From: Polyangium sp. y55x31
GTDB taxonomy: Bacteria; Myxococcota_A; Polyangia; Polyangiales; Polyangiaceae
Reading direction: 5' to 3'
Assembly: GCF_029946505.1 (NCBI RefSeq)
Contig: NZ_JARZHG010000002.1
Span: forward strand, 248,001-312,000
DNA: 64,000 nt
This document shows positions 1-8,040 of the stretch, in pieces; the stretch's first letter is position 1, and every line of letters starts with the position of its first letter. The position numbers were made by a program, and so were the translations under genes. A model generated the notes under the pieces. It searched no databases, was not told the DNA's origin, and saw nothing but the letters and a program-made list of their open reading frames with translations.

Positions 1-104
1 CAAGAGACGATGCCCTTGCCCTTCACGTAGATGAGCGTCGTGGCGGTGCCGAGATCGATCGCGAGATCGTTCGAGAACAGGCCGTAGAGCCAGTCGAAGA
101 TCAT
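1..104 (-). CDS. mreB: Rod shape-determining protein MreB, N-terminal part (runs off the window)
   Basis: The complement reads [20 protein letters not shown] and continues with [15 protein letters not shown] to the window edge, 34 codons. This is the MreB N-terminus, with the actin-like phosphate-1 motif DLGTATT. MreB forms membrane-bound filaments that guide lateral cell-wall synthesis in rod-shaped cells. The ATG at 104 gives the standard MreB start. The gene lies downstream of rpmG on the same strand with a 222-base gap, so it probably has its own promoter. The family call is safe; the rest of the gene is outside the window. Confidence 0.9.
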   Translation of the reverse strand, partial: MIFDWLYGLFSNDLAIDLGTATTLIYVKGKGIVS

Positions 105-247
105 CGCATCGCCTTTGAAGCTTGGGGTCCGGTCCGCCCGAGACGTGCATCCATGCCGCACGGGCAGACGGCGGTCCTATCATCCATGGTGGGTGGTCGC
201 AACGAGAGCACCTGCTCAGGTCGGGCACACCCGTTCAGCAGCAAGCA

Positions 248-282
248 CGGGCGAACCCATGGCCATGCCATGGATCCGCCCG
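248..282 (-). other. Hairpin between rpmG and mreB, possible rpmG terminator
   Basis: Bases 248-253 (CGGGCG) pair with 277-282 (CGCCCG), and inside them CCATGG at 257-262 pairs with CCATGG at 268-273 around a 5-base loop, with a 3x3 internal mismatch. The structure begins about 45 bases after the rpmG stop. No T tract follows it on the - strand, so a terminator role is only possible. Confidence 0.35.
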
Positions 283-326
283 TCAATCACGTTGGTACGT
301 GCACAGGCAGATCCGGGAAAGGCCGA

Positions 327-488
327 TCAGCCCTTCGAGATCTTGCCTTCCTTGTGCTCGTAGTGCTTGCGGCACACCGGACAGAACTTCTTGATGACGA
401 ACTTGTCCGACATCGTCCGCTTGTTTTTCGTCGTGTGGTAGTTCGCCCGGCCGCAATTGCCGCACGTCAGCTTGATGATGTCGCGCAT
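327..488 (-). CDS. rpmG: Large ribosomal subunit protein bL33
   Basis: This 53-residue protein of the 50S ribosomal subunit matches bL33 throughout, with a typical length. It starts [20 protein letters not shown] and ends KISKG. Two CxxC pairs, C9/C12 and C36/C39, mark the zinc-binding (C+) form. The ATG at 488 is preceded by AGGAG about six bases upstream. The usual neighbours secE, nusG and tRNA-Trp are not here. Instead rpmG sits between an RRM protein gene and mreB, all on the same strand. Confidence 0.97.
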   Translation of the reverse strand: MRDIIKLTCGNCGRANYHTTKNKRTMSDKFVIKKFCPVCRKHYEHKEGKISKG

Positions 489-561
489 GGCTGTCTCCTG
501 AAACTCACCGGTTTCGCGCCGGCTCGGTCACGGGCACGCTCGCGTGAGGCGCCGCGAAACC

Positions 562-606
562 CGCCCTCCGTGACCCCGCCGCGACGGGGGGGCCTGAAGG
601 AGGGCG
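562..606. other. Nested GC hairpin upstream of rpmG
   Basis: CGCCCTCC at 562-569 pairs perfectly with GGAGGGCG at 599-606. Inside, CCCCG at 574-578 pairs with CGGGG at 585-589. On the - strand it lies between the stop of the RRM gene (722) and the rpmG start (488). It could end RRM transcripts or form the beginning of an rpmG leader. There is no T run. Confidence 0.45.
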
Positions 607-608
607 GT

Positions 609-636
609 AACCTACGGAATTTCCCGCCGCTGTCAA
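609..636 (-). promoter_or_regulatory. Candidate sigma70-type promoter for rpmG
   Basis: On the - strand a perfect TTGACA (636-631) is followed 16 bases later by TAGGTT (614-609), which matches the -10 consensus at the first two and last positions. Transcription would start near 602, about 115 bases before the rpmG ATG. The leader would begin right at the hairpin of 562-606. The -10 is weak, so this is tentative. Confidence 0.4.
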
Positions 637-721
637 CGTCGGCGAGCAACAGATCGACGAAGGGGCAAACGAGAGGACCGGGCGAGCTCGGAGCTCACGC
701 TCCGTCGCTCGCCCTCGCCGC

Positions 722-1615
722 TCATTCCTCGTCCCAGTCGTCGTCGCGGCCGCGAACGTCCCAGTTCTTGTTGTTGCGACGTCCGCCGCCGCCACCCGCA
801 GGGCCGTCCCCGTCGTGGCCACCGCCGCCGCCACCACGACGGCGACGATCGTCGAACGTCTTGCGCTGCGGAGGCGGAGGAGGCGCAGGGTTGTAGCCGC
901 TCGGGCCACCACCACCGCCGCCGCCGCCGCCGTAGCCGCCGCCGGCATAACCGCCGCCGCCACCAGGACGCTCCTCGCGCGGCGGACGTTCGCCCTTCGG
1001 ATGGGCGAGGTTGACGACGAGCCGACGGCCACGCACGTCCACGCCGCGCAGCGCTTCGATCGCAGCCTTCGCCGCCTCGGCGCTCGCCATCGTGACGAAG
1101 CCGAACCCGCGCTTGCGCCCGTCCGCGTCCATCGGCAAGTGCACGCGCACGACGGGGCCCGCGCCGGTCGAGGTGATCATCGACTCGACCTCCTCGATGC
1201 TTGCATCGTACGGGAGGTTGCCGACGTAGAGAGTGCGGTCGGGCGCTGCTGCAGCAGGCCCGCCGCCACCACCGCCCATGCCTCCGCCGCCCATGCCGCC
1301 GCCCATGCCGCCGCCCATCGGCCGCGCGCCGCCCACGCCGCCTTCACGGCGCGGAGGCTCGGCCTGGAAGGGCCGCACGGAGATCGACTTGCCGCCCTGG
1401 AACGATCCGTCGAGCGACTCGCGAGCGGCGCTCGCCTCTTCGCTCGTCGCGAGCGTCACGAACCCGAAACCGCGCGGCCGACCCGTCGCGCGATCCTTCG
1501 GCAGGCTCACCTCGACGACGTTGCCTCCTGTCGCCTCGAAGAGCCCGCGGAGAACATCTTCGGTAATGGAGTCGGGCAACCCTGCTACGAACAACTTACG
1601 AGAATCTTCAGCCAT
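722..1615 (-). CDS. Two-RRM glycine-rich RNA-binding protein
   Basis: This 297-residue protein has two RNA recognition motifs. The first has RNP2-like LFVAGL at 8-13 and RNP1 RGFGFVTL at 48-55. The second has LYVGNL near 128 and RGFGFVTM further on. A Met/Gly-rich linker joins them. A long tail of glycine runs with scattered Arg, an RGG-like region, ends in the acidic DDDWDEE. Bacterial RRM proteins usually have one RRM and about 90-130 residues, so two RRMs with disordered linkers is elaborate and resembles eukaryotic hnRNPs. The family binds single-stranded RNA; the targets are unknown. The start ATG has a weak AGG upstream. Confidence 0.88.
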   Translation of the reverse strand: MAEDSRKLFVAGLPDSITEDVLRGLFEATGGNVVEVSLPKDRATGRPRGFGFVTLATSEEASAARESLDGSFQGGKSISVRPFQAEPPRREGGVGGARPMGGGMGGGMGGGGMGGGGGGPAAAAPDRTLYVGNLPYDASIEEVESMITSTGAGPVVRVHLPMDADGRKRGFGFVTMASAEAAKAAIEALRGVDVRGRRLVVNLAHPKGERPPREERPGGGGGYAGGGYGGGGGGGGGPSGYNPAPPPPPQRKTFDDRRRRGGGGGGHDGDGPAGGGGGRRNNKNWDVRGRDDDWDEE

Positions 1616-2041
1616 CGAAAAACCTGCGCACCATCGATCCTAGCGCCTCGCCTCCGAGGCTCGCGCCCTCTTGCTCGCCTCGAACACTCTCCCCTCGGAG
1701 ACTTGCCTCGCATCACGATGGCGAGGACCGAACCTCCTGGGACGAGCTACAGCCCACGATATATGGCCTCCTTCCCGCGTCAAGGGAGCCCCCGAAGGCC
1801 CGTTCGTCGACGAGCGCGTCGATCCCTCCGCGAAGACCCCCCAAAGCCCCTGCTCGACCCGCCGCGTCACCCCTTCCCCGCCTCGCCGTTCGGTCGCTGA
1901 AACAAGCGTCGCGAAGCGGCGTTCGCAGCGAAAAAAAACGTAGAACGAGCGCGTCAGCGCCCGAGCGACCCGGACGGAGGATCCGCTTGCGTCGCCGGAC
2001 GTAAATCGTGTTACGACCCGTTTCCCGAGGTTCAAAACGCG
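1616..2041. other. Intergenic region without a gene; A8 tract at 1930-1937
   Basis: This 426-base divergent gap separates the RRM gene (- strand) from the diiron protein gene (+ strand). Frames that cross it are shadows with no recognisable protein. A run of eight A's around 1930-1937 lies about 105 bases before the + gene and could be an UP-like or bent-DNA element. A weak promoter-like pair, TTGCGT then TACGAC with a long 19-base spacer, lies near 1988-2018. I see no RNA gene. Confidence 0.4.
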
Positions 2042-2929
2042 ATGGCGGAGCACTTCAACATCGAGCGCTTGATGGATTCGTCCGGCAGGGTCGACCTTTC
2101 GGACATCGACTGGTCCGAGGTCCCGAAGCACCCGATGACCCCCGAGGCGATCCGTTGCCTGCGGTATTTCCTGCTGACGGAGAACTCGACGTTCTTCTAC
2201 ACGAAGGCCCTCATGTCCACGAACGCCGTGTACGAGGAGCCGGAGATCGCGCCTTTCCTCTGCGTGTGGATGTACGAGGAGGAATTCCACGGACGTGCCT
2301 TCCGAAGGTTCATGGAAGCGCTGGGCGAGCCGCTTTCTCCGACGTACCGGCGTGACATGTTCCTCTCGCGCAGCCCCGGCGAGCGGATCGACGAGTTCGG
2401 GCAGAACATGCTCGGCAAGCTCTTCCCGACGCACTGGCCTGGCGTGCACATGGTCTGGGGCACGATCCAGGAGTTCACGACGTACAGCGCCTACCAGGCG
2501 CTCATCGAGCGGATCGATCACCCGGTCCTGAACAAGATCTGCCAGCGGATCATGAAGCAGGAGCTCCGCCACTACGCGTTTTATCGCGAGCACGCGAAGC
2601 GCCGCCTGCAGCGCGATCCGATGACGGCGAAGATCGTCTCCGCGGCGCTGAAGCTCGCTTGGACCCCCGTCGGCGACGGTATGTGCTCCAAGGAAGACGT
2701 CCTTCACACGATCCGCTTCCTCTTCGACGGTCTCGACGGCAAGGCGATCGCGCGCGTCGATCAGAAGATCAGCGAGCTGCCCGGGCTCGAGTGGTTCGAC
2801 CTGTTCACGAAGTTCGCCGAGCGCCACAACATCCGACGCGCGCCCGACGCGTGGTTCCCGCGTAACTTCCGCGCGAAGAAAGAGCCGAAGGCGGACGCCG
2901 CCGAGCCCGCGCTCTTCGACGCGGAGTGA
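2042..2929 (+). CDS. Ferritin-like diiron protein, acyl-ACP-desaturase-like
   Basis: This 295-residue, mostly helical protein has the six-ligand pattern of a carboxylate-bridged diiron site: E47 (LTENST), E80-x-x-H83 (EEFH), E144 (IQEF) and E174-x-x-H177 (ELRH). That spacing is like soluble acyl-ACP desaturases and related N-oxygenases and ferritin-like oxygenases. Such enzymes use Fe2 and O2 to desaturate or oxidise a bound substrate. No signal peptide or membrane segment is seen, so it is probably cytosolic. No fatty-acid or redox-partner gene is adjacent, so the substrate cannot be inferred. The diiron call is firm; the desaturase function is an inference. Confidence 0.75.
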   Translation: MAEHFNIERLMDSSGRVDLSDIDWSEVPKHPMTPEAIRCLRYFLLTENSTFFYTKALMSTNAVYEEPEIAPFLCVWMYEEEFHGRAFRRFMEALGEPLSPTYRRDMFLSRSPGERIDEFGQNMLGKLFPTHWPGVHMVWGTIQEFTTYSAYQALIERIDHPVLNKICQRIMKQELRHYAFYREHAKRRLQRDPMTAKIVSAALKLAWTPVGDGMCSKEDVLHTIRFLFDGLDGKAIARVDQKISELPGLEWFDLFTKFAERHNIRRAPDAWFPRNFRAKKEPKADAAEPALFDAE

Positions 2930-2999
2930 CGTTCGGCAGGGACGCTCGACGTGATCCACGCGCGACGTGGATCGCGTCGAGCGATGCTCGCCCGGCCCT

Positions 3000-3965
3000 C
3001 TAGCTCTCCTGCTCCGCCGCCCCATCACTCTCGCTGCTGCTCTGCTCTGCAGGCGTGCTCTCCACGGGGCGAGCCTTCTTCTTGCGCTTCTTCTTCCCAG
3101 CCGCGGGCGGCGCGCCGTCGGCGTTCGCCGACTTGTCCTTGGCGAGCACGAACGTGAAGTAGGCGCCGACGGCGAAGAGGCCGAAGCAGGCCCATTGCGC
3201 GGGCGTCAAGCCGCCGTACCGCGGATCGCCGCCGAGCATGCTCGCACCCTCCTCCTCGCGGAAGAAGTCGAGCAGGAAGCGCACGGGCGCGTACGCCATG
3301 CAGATGATGCCGGTGAAGTAGCCCGGCGGCCGCGGACCACGACGCCAGAGCAGCGTGACGATGATCGCGAGCGGGATCGTCAGGAAAAACTCGTAGAGAC
3401 CGAGGTCGTAGCGACCGACCCAGCCGCTGCCCATCGGGTAACGAACCGCGAACCACGCGTCGGAGAGGCGGCCTGGGTGATCGTGCACGACGGAGCAACC
3501 GGCGCGGCCGAAGATCCAGGCGATCGGGAAGGTCGCGACGACGACGTCCGCGTACGCGAGGACCTTCTCGCGCTTGATGAACTTGTACGCGAAGCAGCCG
3601 ATGATCGCGCCGATGAAGCCGCCGTAGCTCGACAGGCCGTCCCAGAGCATCAGCAGGTAGAGCGGATCGCGGGCGACGCGCTGCGGGTGGTAGAAGATCG
3701 CGTCGAGGACGTGCCCGCCGATGAAGCCCGCAGCGACCACCCAGAAGATGAACTCGTTCATCTTCTTCGTGTCGAGGTTGCGCTCCTTCGCGCGGTGCAT
3801 CGTGATGACCGAGCCGATGTAGACGCCGAGCGCGACGAGCGTGCCGAACGGCTTGATCGACGGCGGGTGCGCCGGATCGAAGAGCTTGCCCAGGACGGGG
3901 ACGTCGAGCAGGAAACCGAGCGGGATCTCGGGGAGCGTGATGTAGGGGATCAGCGGCTCTGCCAC
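3000..3965 (-). CDS. lgt: Prolipoprotein diacylglyceryl transferase
   Basis: Lgt transfers diacylglycerol from phosphatidylglycerol to the lipobox cysteine of prelipoproteins in the inner membrane. The 321-residue frame has several hydrophobic segments and the Lgt signature region around FGRAGCSVVHDHPG. The C-terminus carries a cytoplasmic, Lys/Arg-rich then Ser/Glu-rich tail (GKKKRKKKARP) that is longer than in most Lgt. The GTG at 3965 is the only suitable start before the conserved N-terminus (VAEPLIPYITLPEIPLG); no clear Shine-Dalgarno precedes it. Several predicted lipoproteins in the window (at 30626 and 54592) would be substrates. Confidence 0.88.
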   Translation of the reverse strand: MAEPLIPYITLPEIPLGFLLDVPVLGKLFDPAHPPSIKPFGTLVALGVYIGSVITMHRAKERNLDTKKMNEFIFWVVAAGFIGGHVLDAIFYHPQRVARDPLYLLMLWDGLSSYGGFIGAIIGCFAYKFIKREKVLAYADVVVATFPIAWIFGRAGCSVVHDHPGRLSDAWFAVRYPMGSGWVGRYDLGLYEFFLTIPLAIIVTLLWRRGPRPPGYFTGIICMAYAPVRFLLDFFREEEGASMLGGDPRYGGLTPAQWACFGLFAVGAYFTFVLAKDKSANADGAPPAAGKKKRKKKARPVESTPAEQSSSESDGAAEQES

Positions 3966-4093
3966 GCGGACGTGCGTAGCGCAGCGCGCGCGCCGACGCC
4001 ATGGACGCGCGCGGTGAGACGCAAGCTTCTGCGTCGAAGGCTCCCGCCCCGGCGAAGGGTGACGTCGAACACGGGCTCTGATAAGACCTCGGC

Positions 4094-4855
4094 GTGCGAG
4101 CGCTGTCCTTGCCCGGCTGCGCCTGCCGGGCGGCGTTCCAGTTCGGCGTGCTCTCGCGCCTCGTGGCCGCGGACGAGCGCTTCGATCTCGTGGCGGGGGC
4201 CTCGTCGGGCTCCATCTCCGGCGCGGCGCTCGTCGCGGGCCTCGCGGGCGTGGGCCCGGACCTCTGGCGCTCGATGGCGAAGACGCCCGTCGTGTCGCGG
4301 CGCTACCTCTCGAGCGAGCGGAGCCCGTTCGGGATGAGCGCGGTGCTGCGCGGCGCGCTCGAGCGCTTCTTGCCCGAGGAAAAACTCCACCGGACGGAGA
4401 CCGAGCTGCTCGTCGCGACGACACACGCGCGGCGCTTCTTCGCGGGGAGGAAGGACGCGCTCGTCGTGCACTCGAACCACGAGCGGCGCGACATGCACGA
4501 CGTGCTCGTGGCGTCGTGCTTCATCCCGGTCGTGTACGCGCGTGTGCCGCGTCTCGACGGCGACGTGCACCTCGACGGAGGCGCCGCGGACAACACGCTC
4601 ATCGACACGCTCGTGGCGCGCGGGGCGACGGACATCACGGTGATCTCTCCGTTCCCGGGCGGGAAGATCGCGCGCACGCTCTTTTCGCCCGAGGAGCCTC
4701 CGAAGGCGCCGCCGCACGTGCACCTCCGCCTGCTCTTCCCCGAGCGGCCGCTCCGGCAGCGGCACTTCGATTTCGATCCGGGTCCCATGGAAGAGGCGCT
4801 CACGATGCCGCACCGATCGGTCGTCATCGAGCCGAGGAGTCGTCAACAATTATGA
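4094..4855 (+). CDS. Patatin-like phospholipase family protein
   Basis: This 253-residue protein has the patatin nucleophile elbow GASSG (S37) and the catalytic Asp in LDGG (D162), the two residues of the Ser-Asp dyad of acyl hydrolases. The N-terminal glycine-rich oxyanion loop is unusual: LPGCACRAAF replaces the common GGGxRG, so the substrate or activity may differ. No signal peptide is seen. The start is GTG at 4094. Its stop overlaps the moaB start (ATGA), which suggests co-transcription with the molybdenum cofactor genes. I see no functional link between the two. Confidence 0.8.
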   Translation: MRALSLPGCACRAAFQFGVLSRLVAADERFDLVAGASSGSISGAALVAGLAGVGPDLWRSMAKTPVVSRRYLSSERSPFGMSAVLRGALERFLPEEKLHRTETELLVATTHARRFFAGRKDALVVHSNHERRDMHDVLVASCFIPVVYARVPRLDGDVHLDGGAADNTLIDTLVARGATDITVISPFPGGKIARTLFSPEEPPKAPPHVHLRLLFPERPLRQRHFDFDPGPMEEALTMPHRSVVIEPRSRQQL

Positions 4856-5400
4856 GCACCAACGAAAAACCCGAGGTCTTCCAGGTCGCCACCTTCACCC
4901 TCAGCGACACGCGCACGCCGAGCGACGACGTGGGCGGCCGCGTGCTCGTCGATCGCCTGCGGGCGGCGGGGTTTTCCGTCGTCTCGCACGCGATCCTGCG
5001 CGAGGAGCCGGACGAGCTACGCGAGGCGATCCACTACGTCTGCGACGCGGACGCGGCCGACGCGATCGTGCTGACGGGCGGGACGGGGATCGCGCCGCGC
5101 GATCGCACGATCGAGGTGATCGAGCCCATGCTCGACAAGACGATCGACGGCTTCGGCGAGGCGTTCCGCAGGCTCTCGTGGGATCAGATCGGGCCCCGCG
5201 CGATCCTGTCGCGCGCGATCGCCGGCGTGGTTCGAGGCAAGGTGATCGCGGCGCTGCCGGGCAGCCCGAGCGCCGTGGAGCTCGCGGTCGATGCGCTGCT
5301 CGCGCCGACGTTGTCGCACGCGATCGCTCTCGCGTCGGGGCGGGGCGGGAAACACGCCGCGCACGGTCATCAGCACGGCAAGCACGGGAGGAAGCACTGA
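4852..5400 (+). CDS. moaB: Molybdopterin adenylyltransferase-type protein MoaB
   Basis: MoaB/MogA proteins adenylylate molybdopterin before metal insertion by MoeA. The 182-residue protein has the MoCF-fold signature VLTGGTGIAPRDRT and the LPGSPSA motif. A notable C-terminal tail, GGKHAAHGHQHGKHGRKH, holds six histidines and could bind metal. Translation starts at the ATG overlapping the patatin stop, and its own stop overlaps the moeA ATG (TGATG). The three + strand genes are therefore likely one transcript. Confidence 0.93.
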   Translation: MSTNEKPEVFQVATFTLSDTRTPSDDVGGRVLVDRLRAAGFSVVSHAILREEPDELREAIHYVCDADAADAIVLTGGTGIAPRDRTIEVIEPMLDKTIDGFGEAFRRLSWDQIGPRAILSRAIAGVVRGKVIAALPGSPSAVELAVDALLAPTLSHAIALASGRGGKHAAHGHQHGKHGRKH

Positions 5401-6602
5401 TGCTTTCGTATCGCGACGCGCTCGAACGCCTGCTCGCCGCGGCGAAGCCGGTGGGCAAGGAGCGCGTGAGCGTGGATCAATCGGCCGGGCGCGTGCTCGC
5501 GGAGGACCTCGTCGCGCGCGCGCCGATGCCGGCGTTCGATCACAGCTCGATGGATGGATATGCGGTGCGCGCCGCGGACTTCGAGGGAGCCGGGCCGTTC
5601 GAGTTGCCCGTGGTCGGCGAGAGCTCGGCCGGCGGCGAGAGGCCCGCGCTCGCGCCGAGGACGGCCTGTCGGATCTTTACCGGCGCGCGGCTGCCCGAAG
5701 GCGCGGATGCCGTGATCATGCAGGAGAACGTGGAGCGGCGCGGCGACGTGATCGTGATCCGCGAGGCGCCGAAAGCGGGCGCGTGGATCCGGCGGCGTGG
5801 ATCCGATCTCGCGGAGGGCGCGGTGGCGATCGCGCGCGGCACGCGGATGACGCCGGGCCACGCGGCTCTCGCGGCGGCGCTCGATCGCCCCTTCGTGCTC
5901 GTGGCGCAGCGGCCCGTGGTGACGATCCTGTGCTCGGGTGACGAGCTGCGATCGCCGGGCGAGCCGGGCCAACCCGGATCGATCGCGGAGTCGAACGGCG
6001 TGTTCGTGGCGGCGGCCGCGCGGCAGATCGGGGCGATCGCGCGCGTGGGCGCGTACGTGCGGGACGACCTCGACGTCGCGCGCGCGGCGGTCGTGGAGGC
6101 GCTGCGCGGGAGTGATCTCGTGGTGACGATCGGCGGCGTGAGCGTCGGCGATCGTGACGTGATGCGGCCTGCGTTCGAAGCGGCGGGCGTGACGCTCGAT
6201 TTCTGGCGCGTGGCGATCAAGCCGGGAAAGCCCATCGCGGTGGGTCGCGCCGGGGAGGCGCACGTGCTCGGGTTGCCCGGCAATCCCGCGAGCGCGTCGC
6301 TCACGTGGCTGCTCTTCGGTGCGCCGCTCGTGCGCGCGTTGCAAGGCGATCCGGCGCCGCTCCCGCGGCGTGAGCGCGTGGTCGTGGTGGGCTCGTACGA
6401 TCGCACGCCGGGCCGCGAGGAGTTCGTCCGCGCGCGGATCGAGCCGGGCACGGGCCCGGTGCGCGCGCGCATCCTGCCGAACCAGGCGTCGGGTGCGGTG
6501 ACGAGTTTCGCCGAAGCGGAGGTGCTCGTGGTGGTGCCCGCGAGCCAAGGACGCGTCGAGGACGGGAGCGAGCTCGAAGCGATCCGGATCGACGCGTTCT
6601 GA
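5400..6602 (+). CDS. moeA: Molybdopterin molybdenumtransferase MoeA
   Basis: MoeA inserts molybdate into adenylylated molybdopterin. The 400-residue length is typical. It has the MoeA N-terminal motif PAFDHSSMDGYAVRAADF, the substrate-binding region GGVSVGDRD near residue 247, LGLPGNPASA, and the C-terminal domain IV with the usual LPNQASGAVTSFAEA stretch. A good Shine-Dalgarno (GGAGG) lies in the end of moaB. It is coupled to moaB by a one-base overlap and faces moaE, whose stop is only two bases beyond its own. Confidence 0.96.
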   Translation: MLSYRDALERLLAAAKPVGKERVSVDQSAGRVLAEDLVARAPMPAFDHSSMDGYAVRAADFEGAGPFELPVVGESSAGGERPALAPRTACRIFTGARLPEGADAVIMQENVERRGDVIVIREAPKAGAWIRRRGSDLAEGAVAIARGTRMTPGHAALAAALDRPFVLVAQRPVVTILCSGDELRSPGEPGQPGSIAESNGVFVAAAARQIGAIARVGAYVRDDLDVARAAVVEALRGSDLVVTIGGVSVGDRDVMRPAFEAAGVTLDFWRVAIKPGKPIAVGRAGEAHVLGLPGNPASASLTWLLFGAPLVRALQGDPAPLPRRERVVVVGSYDRTPGREEFVRARIEPGTGPVRARILPNQASGAVTSFAEAEVLVVVPASQGRVEDGSELEAIRIDAF

Positions 6603-6604
6603 GG

Positions 6605-7093
6605 TCAGCGCTTCTCGTCGTGCGCGTGATGCGCGTGCGCGTGATGCTCGTGTTCGCCGTGATCGGGCGTGCAGCGCGCGTCTTCCCAGCCGACCCAGTA
6701 AGGCCCGTCGGGGCCGTGCTCGCGTTTCCAGATCGGGAGCCTGGCCTTGATGCGATCGATGAGCTCGCGGCACGCACGGAAAGCCTCGCCGCGGTGCGGG
6801 GCGCTCGCGGCGCATGCGACGGCGACGTCGCCGACGTGGAGTGCGCCGATGCGGTGCGTGGCCGCGACACGAACGCCGGGGATCTCGCGCTCGAGCTCTT
6901 CGAGGATCCGCTGGAGCTCCGCCTCGGCCATCGTGCCGTAGGCCTCGTATTCGAGCAGGCTCACGGCGCGGCCGTCGTTCATGTTGCGAACGACGCCGAG
7001 GAACGTGGCGATCGCGCCGGCCTCGGGCCGCGCCACGATCTGGATGACCTCGTCGAGCGAGAGCGCCTCGCGGCGGATACGCGTCGCGCTCAC
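6605..7093 (-). CDS. moaE: Molybdopterin synthase catalytic subunit MoaE
   Basis: MoaE pairs with MoaD to put two sulfurs on precursor Z and form molybdopterin. This 162-residue protein has the family features FLGVVRNMNDG, LEYEAY and the end of the active site HRGEAFRACRELIDRIKARLPIWK with catalytic lysines. The GTG start at 7093 overlaps the moaC stop by four bases, with GGAGGT upstream. The C-terminus is extended by a His-rich tail (DHGEHEHHAHAHHAHDEKR), like MoaB on the facing strand. A role in metal binding is possible but not shown. Confidence 0.94.
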   Translation of the reverse strand: MSATRIRREALSLDEVIQIVARPEAGAIATFLGVVRNMNDGRAVSLLEYEAYGTMAEAELQRILEELEREIPGVRVAATHRIGALHVGDVAVACAASAPHRGEAFRACRELIDRIKARLPIWKREHGPDGPYWVGWEDARCTPDHGEHEHHAHAHHAHDEKR

Positions 7094-8028
7094 GGCGACC
7101 TCCTGAAGTGGCCAGATCGTCCGCCGCTCTTCTCCACCAGCATCACGTCCTCGACGACCATCTCGCGATCGATGCCCTTGAGCATGTCGTACAGCGTCAA
7201 CGCGGCGACCGACGCGGCCACCATCGCTTCCATCTCCACGCCGGTCCTGTCGGTCGCCTCCGCGCTCGCCGTGATCGTCACGCGAGCGGCGGCCGCGTCG
7301 ACGTCGAGCGCGATCGCCACGTGCGTCAGGGCGATCGCGTGGCACATCGGGATGAGCTCCGGCGTGCGCTTGGCGGCCATGATGCCGGCGATCCGCGCCG
7401 TCGCGAGCACCTCGCCCTTCGGCGTATCGCCACGCGCGAGGCGAGAGGCGGTCTCGGGCCGCATGCGCACGCGCGCGACCGCGACGGCACGCCGCTGCGT
7501 TGGCTGCTTCTCGGCGACGTCGACCATCCGCACATCGCCGCGAGGACCGAGGTGCGAGGAGAGGCTCGTCGCATCGGTCGCGTGCGCCGCGGCGCGCGGG
7601 AGGAGGACGTCGAGCGCGGCCGAGAGGATCGCCGGATCACCACGCTTCGCCGCGCGGCGGAGACAGTGCACGAGAGAGAACCGAGCGAGGCCCGAGAGCG
7701 AGGCCCACCTGCGCGCATCGATCGATCGACCCGCCGGCAACGCTTCGCGCAGGCCTTCGGGCAGGTGATCCGGGCTCGGATCCGCGGTGAGCGGCATCGG
7801 GAGCGCAGGCGGGTGGGCTTGTTGCACGATCTCGTTGACGGTCGCGACGTCGACGACGGCTTCGGTGCCGGCGCGCGTGATCCGCCGTCGATCCTCGAAC
7901 GCGAGGGAGCGCCACCCTTCGAGCGGCAGCCGGAGCCCGGCGTGATCGAGCGCGCGTCGCGCGGCCAGAGGAACGAGATCGAGCGTGGGCCCGATCTCCT
8001 CGGCTTCGAATGAAAACACTTCGTTCAC
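7090..8028 (-). CDS. moaC: Fusion of nitrate-reductase-associated domain and MoaC (cyclic pyranopterin monophosphate synthase)
   Basis: MoaC makes cyclic pyranopterin monophosphate from the MoaA product. The MoaC part is residues ~160-312 and keeps the key sites: K204 (TPKGE), MCH at 228-230, VEMEAM with E265/E267, and D281/K284 in YDMLKGIDR. The first ~150 residues are not MoaC. FSFEAEEIG...LDLVPLAARRALDHAG and later RWASLSGLARFSLVHCLRR match what I know of the nitrate reductase-associated protein family (PF09655). A stand-alone MoaC is about 160 residues, so this 312-residue form is a fusion. It starts at GTG 8028, 12 bases after moaA, with AGGAT upstream. Confidence 0.88.
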   Translation of the reverse strand: MNEVFSFEAEEIGPTLDLVPLAARRALDHAGLRLPLEGWRSLAFEDRRRITRAGTEAVVDVATVNEIVQQAHPPALPMPLTADPSPDHLPEGLREALPAGRSIDARRWASLSGLARFSLVHCLRRAAKRGDPAILSAALDVLLPRAAAHATDATSLSSHLGPRGDVRMVDVAEKQPTQRRAVAVARVRMRPETASRLARGDTPKGEVLATARIAGIMAAKRTPELIPMCHAIALTHVAIALDVDAAAARVTITASAEATDRTGVEMEAMVAASVAALTLYDMLKGIDREMVVEDVMLVEKSGGRSGHFRRSP

Positions 8029-8040
8029 GGCGGCTGGATC

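Noticed and set aside
1640-3028. Open - strand frame opposite the diiron protein
   Set aside because: Shadow of the + strand gene with the six diiron ligands.
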